DNA of 46,805 nucleotides from CAITQP01 sp964533145 (GTDB lineage: Bacteria; Patescibacteriota; Minisyncoccia; Phycocordibacterales; UBA9973): NCBI GenBank assembly GCA_964533145.1, contig CAZHLG010000002.1:1-46805 (forward strand). Reading direction: 5' to 3'. Position 1 is the first letter of the stretch; each line of letters starts with the position of its first letter. Position numbers and translations under genes: made by a program. Shown here piece after piece: positions 18,531 to 24,384 of the stretch. Below the pieces are notes generated by a model, which worked only from the letters and a program-made list of their open reading frames with translations, was not told the DNA's origin and made no database searches.

Positions 18531-19095
18531 ATTGGCCGAAAGATCTCCGGCGCAGCGTCTCTGATATATTCGCGACAAGCAGGTCGGGGTCGTCTGAGAT
18601 ACGTACGCGGCCGCGCAGCTCCGGACGGGCCGCATGCAGGCGTTCTGAGAGCGGCACGGCGGGCTCCCGCGTAAGAATGCCGAGCACGCAATCCGCTTGT
18701 TCCGCCTGGGAAAGGATGTGATCGAGCGCAGCATGCTCCGAGCCGAGAATGACGGCCGCGGCGGCCGAGCGCATGGCCATGGCGTCCGCGCCCGTTCCGC
18801 CGCGGCCCGTGTAGACAGTCGACGCAGGAAGATGCGGCAAGCGAAAGCCCTCCGCATGCTCGCGAGCCGTCGCAGCCGGAGAGAGCACGAGCGCGCAAGC
18901 GCGGTCCGAGCCCGCAAGCACCGAAACGGCTTCAGCGACGAGCGGCGAGCCCTGCCGCGCGACAATCTGCATGCCGGACCGAGCGATGGCATTGGCGAGG
19001 ACACGAACGTCTTTATACAGCGAAGCGTCCGCAAAATGCGCGCCGCCCGGATACGCGTCGTAGAGAGCTATGAGAACCGGCTGGCGCTGTGTCAT
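18529..19095 (-). CDS. SLOG/LOG-like Rossmann-fold nucleotide-binding protein
   Basis: 188 residues from ATG 19095 (MTQRQPVLIALYDAYPGGAH); the frame extends 10 codons upstream into the preceding gene. A Rossmann-type core is seen: LIALYDAYPGG, a helix, IVARQGSPLVAEAV, then ALVLSPAATAREH, TVYTGRGGTGADAMAMRSAA and an alternating C-terminal half ending in SDDPDLLVANISETL. The layout matches SLOG-superfamily (TIGR00725/LOG-like) proteins that bind nucleotides or their derivatives, but the canonical PGGxGTxxE catalytic motif is not obvious, so an enzymatic role is uncertain. A -10 TATACT lies 10 bases before the ATG. Confidence 0.65.
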   Translation of the reverse strand: MTQRQPVLIALYDAYPGGAHFADASLYKDVRVLANAIARSGMQIVARQGSPLVAEAVSVLAGSDRACALVLSPAATAREHAEGFRLPHLPASTVYTGRGGTGADAMAMRSAAAAVILGSEHAALDHILSQAEQADCVLGILTREPAVPLSERLHAARPELRGRVRISDDPDLLVANISETLRRRSFGQ

Positions 19096-19111
19096 ATGTG
19101 TCAACAGTATA

Positions 19112-20500
19112 TCATTCGCACTCAAGAATAATGCTCTTCCCTCCCTCGGGCGCCTCGGCGGGAATGCCGAGTTCGTTCTTGATGCGCTGCGCGAGATAGG
19201 TCGTGGATTTGGGTTCGCCGAGCACCGTGTACACTTTTTTCAGGGTGTCTTGAGCGCTGGAAACAAAACTGACGAGCGCATCCGAATCTTTGTGTCCCGA
19301 GTAGCCACTGATCTTCTTGACCGCGGCGCGCACCGGCACGGACTGCCGGTTGATGGTCACGACTTTTGCGCCTTCGTCGAGCTTGCGTCCGAGCGTGCCA
19401 GCCGCCTGATAGCCGATGAGCAGCAGCGTGTTGTTCGGGTCGGAAAGATAGTTCTGTTCGTGATGGATGACGCGCCCGCCGCTCGACATGCCCGAACCGG
19501 CAATGATGACTTTCGGATCGGGCTTGCGGAGGATAGCCTTCGAATCCTCGGCTTCGGGAGTCTGCACCAGACCCGGAAAGACGAACGGATCGTCCCCGCT
19601 GGCGATGCCGTCGCGGATCTCTTTGTTGAAATATCCGGCGAACCGCCGGTAGATGTCCGTGACCTTGATGGCAAGCGGCGAATCGAGGTAGACCGGCATG
19701 CGCGGCAGCTGTTTGCCTTCCACCATCTCGTCTATTTCATACAAAAGCTCCTGCGTGCGCTCGAGCGAGAACGCCGGGATGATGAGCGTGCCGGCCTTTG
19801 TGTAATTCTCAAGAAGCACGGCCTTGAGCAAGTCGCGGCGTTCGTCGCGGTTTTCGTGATTGCGGTCGCCGTACACGCTTTCGACGAGCAAGTACTGCGC
19901 ACCGGCAAGCGGCGTGGTGTCGGGCAAGATCGGCGACGGAGAGTTTCCGAGATCGCCGGAAAACACGAGCTTGGTCGTACCGAGCATGAATTCGACATAT
20001 GCCGATCCGAGGATATGCCCGGCATCGCGCAGCGTGACGGAGACGCCCGGCACAAGCTCGCGGGGTGTCCCGTATTCGAGCTCTTCCCAGCCGCGCGAGG
20101 CGCGGTCGATCATCTCAGGCGCGTAGATGCTATTGAGGCCGTGCTCCTCCGTCTTGCCGAGAATGGCGCCGGTGTCCTCGAGCATCGGTCTGGCAAGAGC
20201 ACATGTCGGCGGCGTGGCGATGATCTTCCCCGCAAAACCGTCATGGATGAGTTTCGGGATGCGGCCGATGTGGTCGATGTGCGAATGCGTGACAAAAAGA
20301 TAGTCGATGGTCTTCGGGTCGAACGCGAACGGCTCCCAGTTCATGTCGTCGGCGAGCTTCTCGCCCTGCACGAGGCCGCAATCGACAAGGATGCGCAGGA
20401 GCGGCGCGCCATCCGCGCCGAGCGGACCCTCGAGCAAGAAATTGGAACCGGTCACCGTCTCGGCGCCGGACGCGAACGTGAGCTTGTAGCGGGCTGTCAT
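19112..20500 (-). CDS. Beta-CASP metallo-beta-lactamase-fold ribonuclease (YSH1-like)
   Basis: 462 residues from ATG 20500. The metal site THSHIDHIGR (His72, His74, Asp76, His77) identifies the metallo-beta-lactamase fold; DAGHILGSAYVEF and VFSGDLGNS carry further ligands. The beta-CASP insertion (GDRNHENRDERRDLLKAVLL, TLIIPAFSLERTQELLYEI) and the C-terminal KKISGYSGHKDSDALVSFV with a final His place it in the RNA-specificity (YSH1/CPSF-73-like) branch, distinct from RNase J. Such proteins process or degrade RNA. A TATAAT ends 8 bases before the ATG. The next gene downstream starts 16 bases after its stop. Confidence 0.9.
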   Translation of the reverse strand: MTARYKLTFASGAETVTGSNFLLEGPLGADGAPLLRILVDCGLVQGEKLADDMNWEPFAFDPKTIDYLFVTHSHIDHIGRIPKLIHDGFAGKIIATPPTCALARPMLEDTGAILGKTEEHGLNSIYAPEMIDRASRGWEELEYGTPRELVPGVSVTLRDAGHILGSAYVEFMLGTTKLVFSGDLGNSPSPILPDTTPLAGAQYLLVESVYGDRNHENRDERRDLLKAVLLENYTKAGTLIIPAFSLERTQELLYEIDEMVEGKQLPRMPVYLDSPLAIKVTDIYRRFAGYFNKEIRDGIASGDDPFVFPGLVQTPEAEDSKAILRKPDPKVIIAGSGMSSGGRVIHHEQNYLSDPNNTLLLIGYQAAGTLGRKLDEGAKVVTINRQSVPVRAAVKKISGYSGHKDSDALVSFVSSAQDTLKKVYTVLGEPKSTTYLAQRIKNELGIPAEAPEGGKSIILECE

Positions 20501-20508
20501 ATGCAACG

Positions 20509-20514
20509 ATTATA
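20509..20514 (-). promoter_or_regulatory. -10 element of the beta-CASP nuclease gene
   Basis: A perfect TATAAT preceded by TG on the minus strand ends 8 bases before the ATG at 20500 and overlaps the stop of the upstream gene. The mRNA would carry a leader of about 2 nt. Confidence 0.55.
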
Positions 20515-20914
20515 CACGAGACGGAGCGGCAGCATTCAGAATCGGCATCGCACCATACGCCGCGAGGCACAGGCCGGCGATGTCGAAGCACACGTCGGAC
20601 AGCGAATCGACGGCAGAGAACGGCGGGAAACCGTACCTCATGTACAGATACAGTTCGAAGGCCTCCCAGAGCACGCCGATGAGCAGTCCTCCAAGCACGC
20701 AATCAAACGCGAAACGGCCAAGCTGCATCCGTTCGCGCAGGGGCAGCACTATGACAGCAGAAATATAAAAAACCGCCATGCCGCCAAGGAAATGCATCGG
20801 CATATCGAACCACCACACGAGCGAATACCAATGCAGGAACGTCGCAGCGACATGCAGGACGAATACTGCGAGCATTATGAGGCCCAAACGGCGCATGAGA
20901 CGGTCGCGAATCAT
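20510..20914 (-). CDS. Small membrane protein, YjdF/VanZ-like
   Basis: 134 residues from ATG 20914 (MIRDRLMRRLGLIMLAVFVL). Four hydrophobic segments with the spaced polar motifs MPMHFLGGMAVFY, GVLWEAFELYLYM and AVDSLSDVCFDIAGLCLAAY, which resemble DUF2238 (YjdF) and VanZ-like membrane proteins; the exact family is uncertain. A TACACT -10 with TGG before it lies 6 bases upstream of the ATG, so the mRNA would be leaderless. It overlaps the promoter of the beta-CASP gene that follows. Confidence 0.7.
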   Translation of the reverse strand: MIRDRLMRRLGLIMLAVFVLHVAATFLHWYSLVWWFDMPMHFLGGMAVFYISAVIVLPLRERMQLGRFAFDCVLGGLLIGVLWEAFELYLYMRYGFPPFSAVDSLSDVCFDIAGLCLAAYGAMPILNAAAPSRV

Positions 20915-20960
20915 GCGTACAGTGTACCATCCGCGCAAAAGAAAATCCCTCCCGCGCGGG

Positions 20961-21119
20961 GAGAGATGTTCTTTAGGACTATCTGCTGTATGGTACCCTA
21001 GCCAAAGGCCAGGTGGGTATCTTGCGCGAGAGGCCACGGCCTCATGCGACGGAGATTCCCTGAAACAGCGTGTTCTAGGTACCAGATGCAAATAATCCTA
21101 ATCACATAGTACGCCTCTC
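20961..21119. ncRNA. Candidate rod-shaped structured RNA (6S-like), strand unresolved
   Basis: The sequence folds back over its full length: GAGAG/CTCTC, ATGT/ACAT, TTAGGA (20973-20978) with TCCTAA (21096-21101), ATCT/AGAT, TGGTACC-TAG with CTA-GGTACCA (20991-21001 with 21075-21084), an open bubble of about 13 nt on each side, then GGGTATCT/AGATTCCC, CGCG/TGCG and an apical hairpin GAGGC-CACG-GCCTC. A closing rod, central bubble and terminal stem is the architecture of 6S RNA, and CGGAGATTCCC also occurs near the 3' end of E. coli 6S RNA as I remember it. On the minus strand TTGCAC-16-TACTAT (21106-21133) would start RNA at the closing stem; on the plus strand a terminator (21103-21142) follows. 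No SRP RNA motif is present. Confidence 0.45.
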
Positions 21120-21142
21120 AAAGCGATGTGCAAGTTTTTTTT
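21103..21142 (+). terminator. Rho-independent terminator downstream of the rod-shaped RNA
   Basis: Stem CACAT...CGC / GCG-ATGTG (one internal bulge) followed by CAAG and eight T residues on the plus strand. The same stretch read on the minus strand contains the possible promoter TTGCAC-16-TACTAT. Confidence 0.5.
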
Positions 21143-21250
21143 CCAAAAAACCACGCGGCCGCCGAGGGAGCAAGGCTCGCGCGCATCCGACACTGGAGCA
21201 TGCGCGAGCATACAATGATACGGATACGGAATGTTCTTGTGACAATCCGC

Positions 21251-21279
21251 AAAAAATCCCCGCACTGCGGGGATTTTTT
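21251..21279. terminator. Bidirectional terminator after ndk
   Basis: Palindrome AAAAAATCCCCGCA / TGCGGGGATTTTTT with T-runs on both strands. It lies 23 bases beyond the ndk stop and would end the minus-strand ndk message. Confidence 0.85.
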
Positions 21280-21301
21280 GAAAAACAGACTTCAACGGCT
21301 G

Positions 21302-21766
21302 TTATTTTTTGTGCTCAGCGTACACAAAATCCGTATCGATCTTCTGGTAGCTGAAGATTTCGCCGTCCTTGAAGAAACGTGCGATCTCGGCCTGGCCCGC
21401 TTCGACGGAATCGGACGCATGCACGATGTTCGACTGGGTCGAAAGCGAGAAATCGCCGCGGATCGTGCCGGCAGTTCCCTCCCACGCCTTGGTCGGGCCG
21501 ACGAGCAAACGGATGGAACTGATCGCATTGATGCCTTCGAGCGCCATGACGACGACCGGAGTGGCCTTCATGAAGTCGCGGATGCCCGGGAAGAACGGCT
21601 TGTCCTTGATATGCGCATAGTGCTCCTCGATGAGCGCGTCCTCGAGCGACATCATCTTGACCCCGAGGATCTTGAGGCCCTTCTGCTCGAAGCGGCGGAC
21701 GACCTCGCCGACGAGATTGCGCTGGACGGCGTCCGGCTTGATGATAATGAGAGACTGTTCGTGCAT
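21302..21766 (-). CDS. ndk: Nucleoside diphosphate kinase
   Basis: 154 residues. It moves the gamma phosphate between nucleoside tri- and diphosphates through a phospho-histidine. The start MHEQSLIIIKPDAVQRNLVG matches the family, with KPDAV at 10-14, and the active-site histidine is His116 in NIVHASDS. Length is a little above the usual 140. The gene stands alone: a terminator follows and TATACA lies 6 bases before the ATG. In a reduced CPR genome this enzyme is part of the short nucleotide pathway with Adk, Gmk and PyrH encoded further along the window. Confidence 0.97.
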   Translation of the reverse strand: MHEQSLIIIKPDAVQRNLVGEVVRRFEQKGLKILGVKMMSLEDALIEEHYAHIKDKPFFPGIRDFMKATPVVVMALEGINAISSIRLLVGPTKAWEGTAGTIRGDFSLSTQSNIVHASDSVEAGQAEIARFFKDGEIFSYQKIDTDFVYAEHKK

Positions 21767-21824
21767 AGTATATGTATACGAAATTACCTGCTAGTGCGCT
21801 GATACTAACAAAAAAGCGAGGCAT

Positions 21825-22061
21825 TTACAAACCTGCCAGTTTCTCAGACAGCTTATGCGCATTGCCATGACTCACGAGTCCCCGGTACGATTGCACGGTC
21901 TCGGTTTTTCCATTCGCCGCAACGATGCGCTTGAGCATGCGACGCTTGGTCGCGGTACGCATGACTCTATATTTCGGAAAATGCACCCAACCGAGAAAGT
22001 CCACTCCGGAACTGAGCCGCCGGATGAAGACTTTGTCCGGATGCAGTGAAAGCCGCAGGAG
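21825..22061 (-). other. C-terminal remainder of the DGR reverse transcriptase beyond an amber codon
   Basis: Reading on in the same frame after the TAG at 22062-22064 gives 78 codons that match the end of DGR reverse transcriptases: LLRLSLHPDKVFIRRLSSGV, DFLGWVHFPKYRVMRTATKR and SYRGLVSHGNAHKLSEKL before TAA at 21825-21827. The conserved sequence continues without any frame change, so only a single codon separates the two parts. No start codon context suggests separate translation. Confidence 0.85.
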
Positions 22062-22835
22062 CTAAGTAAGAAAATCGGAGATATCCGGCAGCATGGCTTC
22101 AAGGCAGGCGCGATCTTCATTCAGAATGACGAAATCGTCAGCATACCGAATATACCGCCGCGCATTCAACTTGCGCTTAATGAATTGGTCGAAGCGGTTC
22201 ATGTAGACATTCACGAGCAATTGGCTCGTCAGATTCCCGAGCGGCAGACCGACGCCAGGCTTCCCGGCAGTATGAAAGCTGTCTATCACCTGCCCGAACA
22301 GCCAAAGAACATCGGGTTCTTGTATGTGTGTCGCCAAAATAGCTTTAAGGACGGCATGATCGATGCTCGCGAAGAATTTCCGGATATCGCATTTCAAGAC
22401 CCAGCATGTCCGTGTATCGTTCTTCGACACTTCCTTTGAAAAACGCTCGAAACGACGCAGAGCCTTGTGCGTCCCTTTTCCGATGCGGCAGGAATAGGAG
22501 TCGTATATGAACAGTCTGTCGAAGCGCGAGTACAAAATGCGATAGACGGCATGGTGAACCAGACGATCGCGCACTGTCGCCTTATGGATATCGCGTGGCT
22601 TAGGGTCGTTGATGCGGAATGCGGCATACCCTTGATGCACATATGTTTTAGTTTTAAGTTCTTTCCGCAAAGCCGCGATGTTGTCCGACAGGCGCAGAGA
22701 AAATTCGCCGACGTCTTTCCGCTTCTTCTTTCCCACAATGAACTCCCGCCAGCTTTGAAGCAGGTTTTCAAAAGATGCTATACTTGCGAGATCATGGCAA
22801 AACCGCTTACTCCTCTCTCTCTCTCGAAAACGCAA
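22062..22835 (-). CDS. DGR reverse transcriptase, cut by an in-frame amber codon
   Basis: Retron/DGR-class reverse transcriptase that copies the template RNA into mutagenised cDNA. Seen in order: SWREFIVGKKKRKDVGEFSL, KPRDIHKATVRDRLVHHAVY, LKCDIRKFFASIDHAVLKAI, GLPLGNLTSQLLVNVYMNRF (the DGR form of motif 4, instead of the group II intron form) and the catalytic YIRYADDFVIL. TAG at 22062-22064 then interrupts; homologous sequence continues in frame to 21825. The start is unresolved: RT-like sequence begins near 22781 (ASFENLL), and the nearest in-frame start codon is TTG at 22835, upstream of a (GA)6 tract; the longest frame begins at ATG 22928 but that part is antisense to avd. No intron RNA or maturase domain is seen. 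Confidence 0.88.
   Translation of the reverse strand: MRFRERERSKRFCHDLASIASFENLLQSWREFIVGKKKRKDVGEFSLRLSDNIAALRKELKTKTYVHQGYAAFRINDPKPRDIHKATVRDRLVHHAVYRILYSRFDRLFIYDSYSCRIGKGTHKALRRFERFSKEVSKNDTRTCWVLKCDIRKFFASIDHAVLKAILATHIQEPDVLWLFGQVIDSFHTAGKPGVGLPLGNLTSQLLVNVYMNRFDQFIKRKLNARRYIRYADDFVILNEDRACLEAMLPDISDFLT
22755..22784 (+). promoter_or_regulatory. Promoter of avd, inside the RT reading frame
   Basis: TTGAAG (22755-22760), 18-base spacer, TATACT (22779-22784). Transcription would start near 22791, three bases before the ATG at 22794, making that ATG the first start codon on the message. Confidence 0.6.
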
Positions 22836-23200
22836 GCGTAGTCTTGAGAACAAAAGAGGTGTTCGCACTGTGGTCGAGTAATATCGTTCCTCATATGCCG
22901 CGGACAAGCCGGTACACGACCGGCGCAAGGATAGAGACGCATCTGCTCGACTTGCTTGAGATCATATACAAAGCATATTACGCATCGCTCGAAAACAAAA
23001 ACGTTCTCATTGTCGCAGCCATATCCAAAGCCGACCTGGTGAAATATTTCCTGCAGATCGCCTGGGAGAACAAGCTCATGAAGGACAAGCCCTACGGTGA
23101 GATATCGGAGAAAATACAAGAGGTCGGCAGAATACTCGGGGGATGGAAAAACAATGTCGCCGCCAAGCTTTCCCGCGCAAAGCAAAGCCCCGCCGGATAG
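22794..23200 (+). CDS. avd: DGR accessory variability determinant (Avd), start region frameshifted
   Basis: Avd forms a barrel of four-helix subunits that binds the RT and template RNA. The frame encodes LWSSNIVPHMPRTSRYTTGA, RIETHLLDLLEIIYKAYYAS, LVKYFLQIAWENKLMKDKPY and the family signature EVGRILGGWKNNV, ending with TAG at 23198. The promoter-proximal ATG (22794) reads MAKPLTPLSLSKTQA and stops; removing one CT from the (CT)6 tract at 22813-22825 would join it in frame to ENASVVLRTKEVFALW and give a normal N-terminus. As written, the uninterrupted frame can only begin at ATG 22775, upstream of the predicted transcription start, or at a later TTG. Unusually it lies on the strand opposite to RT, template and target. 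Confidence 0.85.
22813..22825 (+). repeat. (CT)6C simple sequence tract at the avd start
   Basis: Thirteen bases of alternating C and T lie eight codons inside avd. On the other strand the same bases form a (GA)6 tract in the RT N-terminal region. A change of one unit moves avd in or out of frame. Confidence 0.9.
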
Positions 23201-23222
23201 GCGAGGCTTCCATATGCGGTTT
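23201..23222. other. Spacer between avd and the template repeat
   Basis: Only about 20 bases lie between the avd stop codon and the template repeat. On the coding (minus) strand the template is followed by GAA ACC GCA, where similarity to the target gene fades. Confidence 0.6.
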
Positions 23223-23330
23223 CGAAGGAAAGAAGGATATTGCCCTCGTTCCAGTCATTGCCGTTGTCGAAATCGTTGGCATTGAAGTTCCACTCGTCGT
23301 CGTTCCAGTACACGTTCACGGCGACTCGTT
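23223..23330 (-). repeat. DGR template repeat (TR)
   Basis: 108 bases aligned without gaps to the target gene's 3' end (23642-23749, offset 419). On the minus strand it would encode AVNVYWNDDEWNFNANDF and onwards, rich in AAC/AAT codons whose two adenines can mutate to give many residues. All 20 differences to the variable repeat lie at template adenines; the other 78 bases are identical. It lies in a non-coding stretch between the target and avd and is read on the same strand as both target and RT. Confidence 0.97.
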
Positions 23331-23571
23331 CCGTGCGGCGGGCCATCTGTGCCACTGGATGATGATGGTGCATCAATTCCTGCATACGCATGCCGCATCT
23401 TGAATGCGCCAGCGCGCCGCACCTACTGCATATGTTTGAAGAGAATGGCGGAGCACTGCTCTTGTCCAAGAACATTCCGGGACAATTCTGAACGCTTCGC
23501 ATCCTTGACGCTCGCCTCCAAGACTTTCGGCCGGTAGATCTTGTAACGTCAAGATTCAGTATATGCAAAAA
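23331..23571. other. Non-coding DGR spacer upstream of the template repeat
   Basis: About 240 bases between the template repeat and the terminator of the target gene. A minus-strand frame runs through it (to 23586) but has no recognisable content apart from the template, so it is probably template-RNA leader. I see no clear promoter in it. Confidence 0.5.
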
Positions 23572-23602
23572 GGACCCAAGATTCAAAGAATCTCAGGTCC
23601 TA
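23572..23602 (-). terminator. Hairpin/terminator after the DGR target gene
   Basis: Minus strand AGGACCTGAGATTC-TTT-GAATCTTGGGTCCT, a long stem with G-T pairs, followed by TTTTTGC. It sits 22 bases beyond the target stop codon. It can end the target transcript; DNA hairpins at this place beyond the variable repeat are also known to help target recognition in other DGRs. Confidence 0.75.
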
Positions 23603-23624
23603 TGATTTTAGCCCGATTGCTCAG

Positions 23625-24284
23625 CTACTTTGCAGCAGTAGCGAAGGAAAGAAGGATATAGCCCCCGCGCCAGTCACCGCCGTCGTCGAAAGCGTCGGCA
23701 CCGAAGCGCCACCCGCCGTCGTCCCAGAACACGCGCACGGCGACTCGTACGCTACCAGGCAGTTCAACATGACACAAGTACCATTTCTCCTTGCGTATCT
23801 CATACCCAAGAACTTGTTTGCCAAGCTCGGGATTGAAGATGAGCATAAACCAAAGAAGGAAAAAGGTATCGATATCCATAAAGCCCGGATTGCCCGCCTC
23901 GCTTTGGATAGTGCTGTCATTCATGTTGCGTGGCAATCTGAACTCAGACACCGCTCCGAGGTCGGTGCGAATGGCGACGGTATGCTTCAAGTACGGAGCA
24001 ACGCACCATGCCTTGAACTGGTCGCCGAAATACAACCGGCGGTCGCCTTTTTCGGCACGATGACGGAATATCTGCTCGACCACGAAACCGTTGATCAGGT
24101 TATAGGAGAGCCGGCATCCGTTGTTTATCCATTTGATGAACTCTTCCTGGGTTATCCCCTTTCCGAGCTGATCGATGGCATTCTGGATCTGCGCGCCGTC
24201 TATCGTTTCGATGGCGCTGTCTGTGGTGGTGTTCAAGCCACCGATGAGGTTACGGAACTGACCGCCTGATGCAGCTTTTCCCAT
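23625..24284 (-). CDS. DGR target protein with C-terminal variable C-type-lectin-like domain
   Basis: 219 residues. The N-terminal half (DGAQIQNAIDQLGKGITQEE, FIKWINNGC) is helical and unrecognised. Residues about 70-219 look like the CLec fold of DGR targets (FGDQFKAWCVAPYLKH, IDTFFLLWFMLIFN, KEKWYLCHVELPGSVRVAV). The variable part is residues about 179-215: AVRVFWDDGGWRFGADAF against the template's AVNVYWNDDEWNFNANDF. No signal peptide or anchor is visible, so the binding protein may be cytoplasmic. A strong promoter (24355-24383) lies upstream; an AAAGGAG stretch occurs but about 18 bases before the ATG. The neighbour upstream is a TraG-like ATPase gene on the same strand, which ends at 24385. 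Confidence 0.9.
   Translation of the reverse strand: MGKAASGGQFRNLIGGLNTTTDSAIETIDGAQIQNAIDQLGKGITQEEFIKWINNGCRLSYNLINGFVVEQIFRHRAEKGDRRLYFGDQFKAWCVAPYLKHTVAIRTDLGAVSEFRLPRNMNDSTIQSEAGNPGFMDIDTFFLLWFMLIFNPELGKQVLGYEIRKEKWYLCHVELPGSVRVAVRVFWDDGGWRFGADAFDDGGDWRGGYILLSFATAAK
23642..23659 (-). other. Candidate IMH segment of the DGR
   Basis: Minus strand ATATCCTTCTTTCCTTCG is identical to the template at 23223-23240 and forms the 3' end of the aligned region. In DGRs a conserved segment at the 3' border (initiation of mutagenic homing) marks where cDNA priming begins. Assigned by position only. Confidence 0.55.
23642..23749 (-). repeat. DGR variable repeat (VR)
   Basis: The 3' end of the target gene aligned to the template repeat. 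Differences at 20 of 108 positions, all where the template coding strand has A: 20 of 30 adenines changed, none of the 78 other bases. Replacement bases include C, G and T. This is the direct footprint of adenine-specific mutagenic retrohoming. Confidence 0.97.
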
Positions 24285-24354
24285 AAACGCGTGCGTTCAG
24301 TACTCCTTTCGGAACCCTGTCCCCGGCTTTGTTATGAATGAATGTATCGGTTAC

Positions 24355-24383
24355 ATTATATCACCTTTCGATATATAAGTCAA
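24355..24383 (-). promoter_or_regulatory. Promoter of the DGR target gene
   Basis: Minus strand TTGACT (24378-24383), 17-base spacer, perfect TATAAT (24355-24360). It starts in the gap behind the TraG-like gene and leaves a leader of about 65 nt, longer than most in this window. Confidence 0.8.
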
Positions 24384-24384
24384 G

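Noticed and set aside
19070..21001. 643-codon plus-strand frame opposite the beta-CASP nuclease
   Set aside because: No recognisable domains, while the minus strand encodes a full metallo-beta-lactamase site.
20961..21119. SRP (4.5S/ffs) RNA
   Set aside because: The conserved apical domain with its GGAA-type loop and AGCAGCC stretch is not found on either strand.
22062..22064. Reassigned UAG codon (as in some phages)
   Set aside because: Several intact genes here end with TAG, including rplD, smpB, avd and the DGR target.
22062..22835. Group II intron or retron reverse transcriptase
   Set aside because: Motif 4 is the DGR form, no maturase or intron RNA is seen, and a matching TR/VR pair with adenine-only changes is present.
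23092..23586. Minus-strand frame that includes the template repeat
   Set aside because: Its only meaningful part is the template itself, which resembles the target's C-terminus; the rest overlaps avd antisense and has no protein features.
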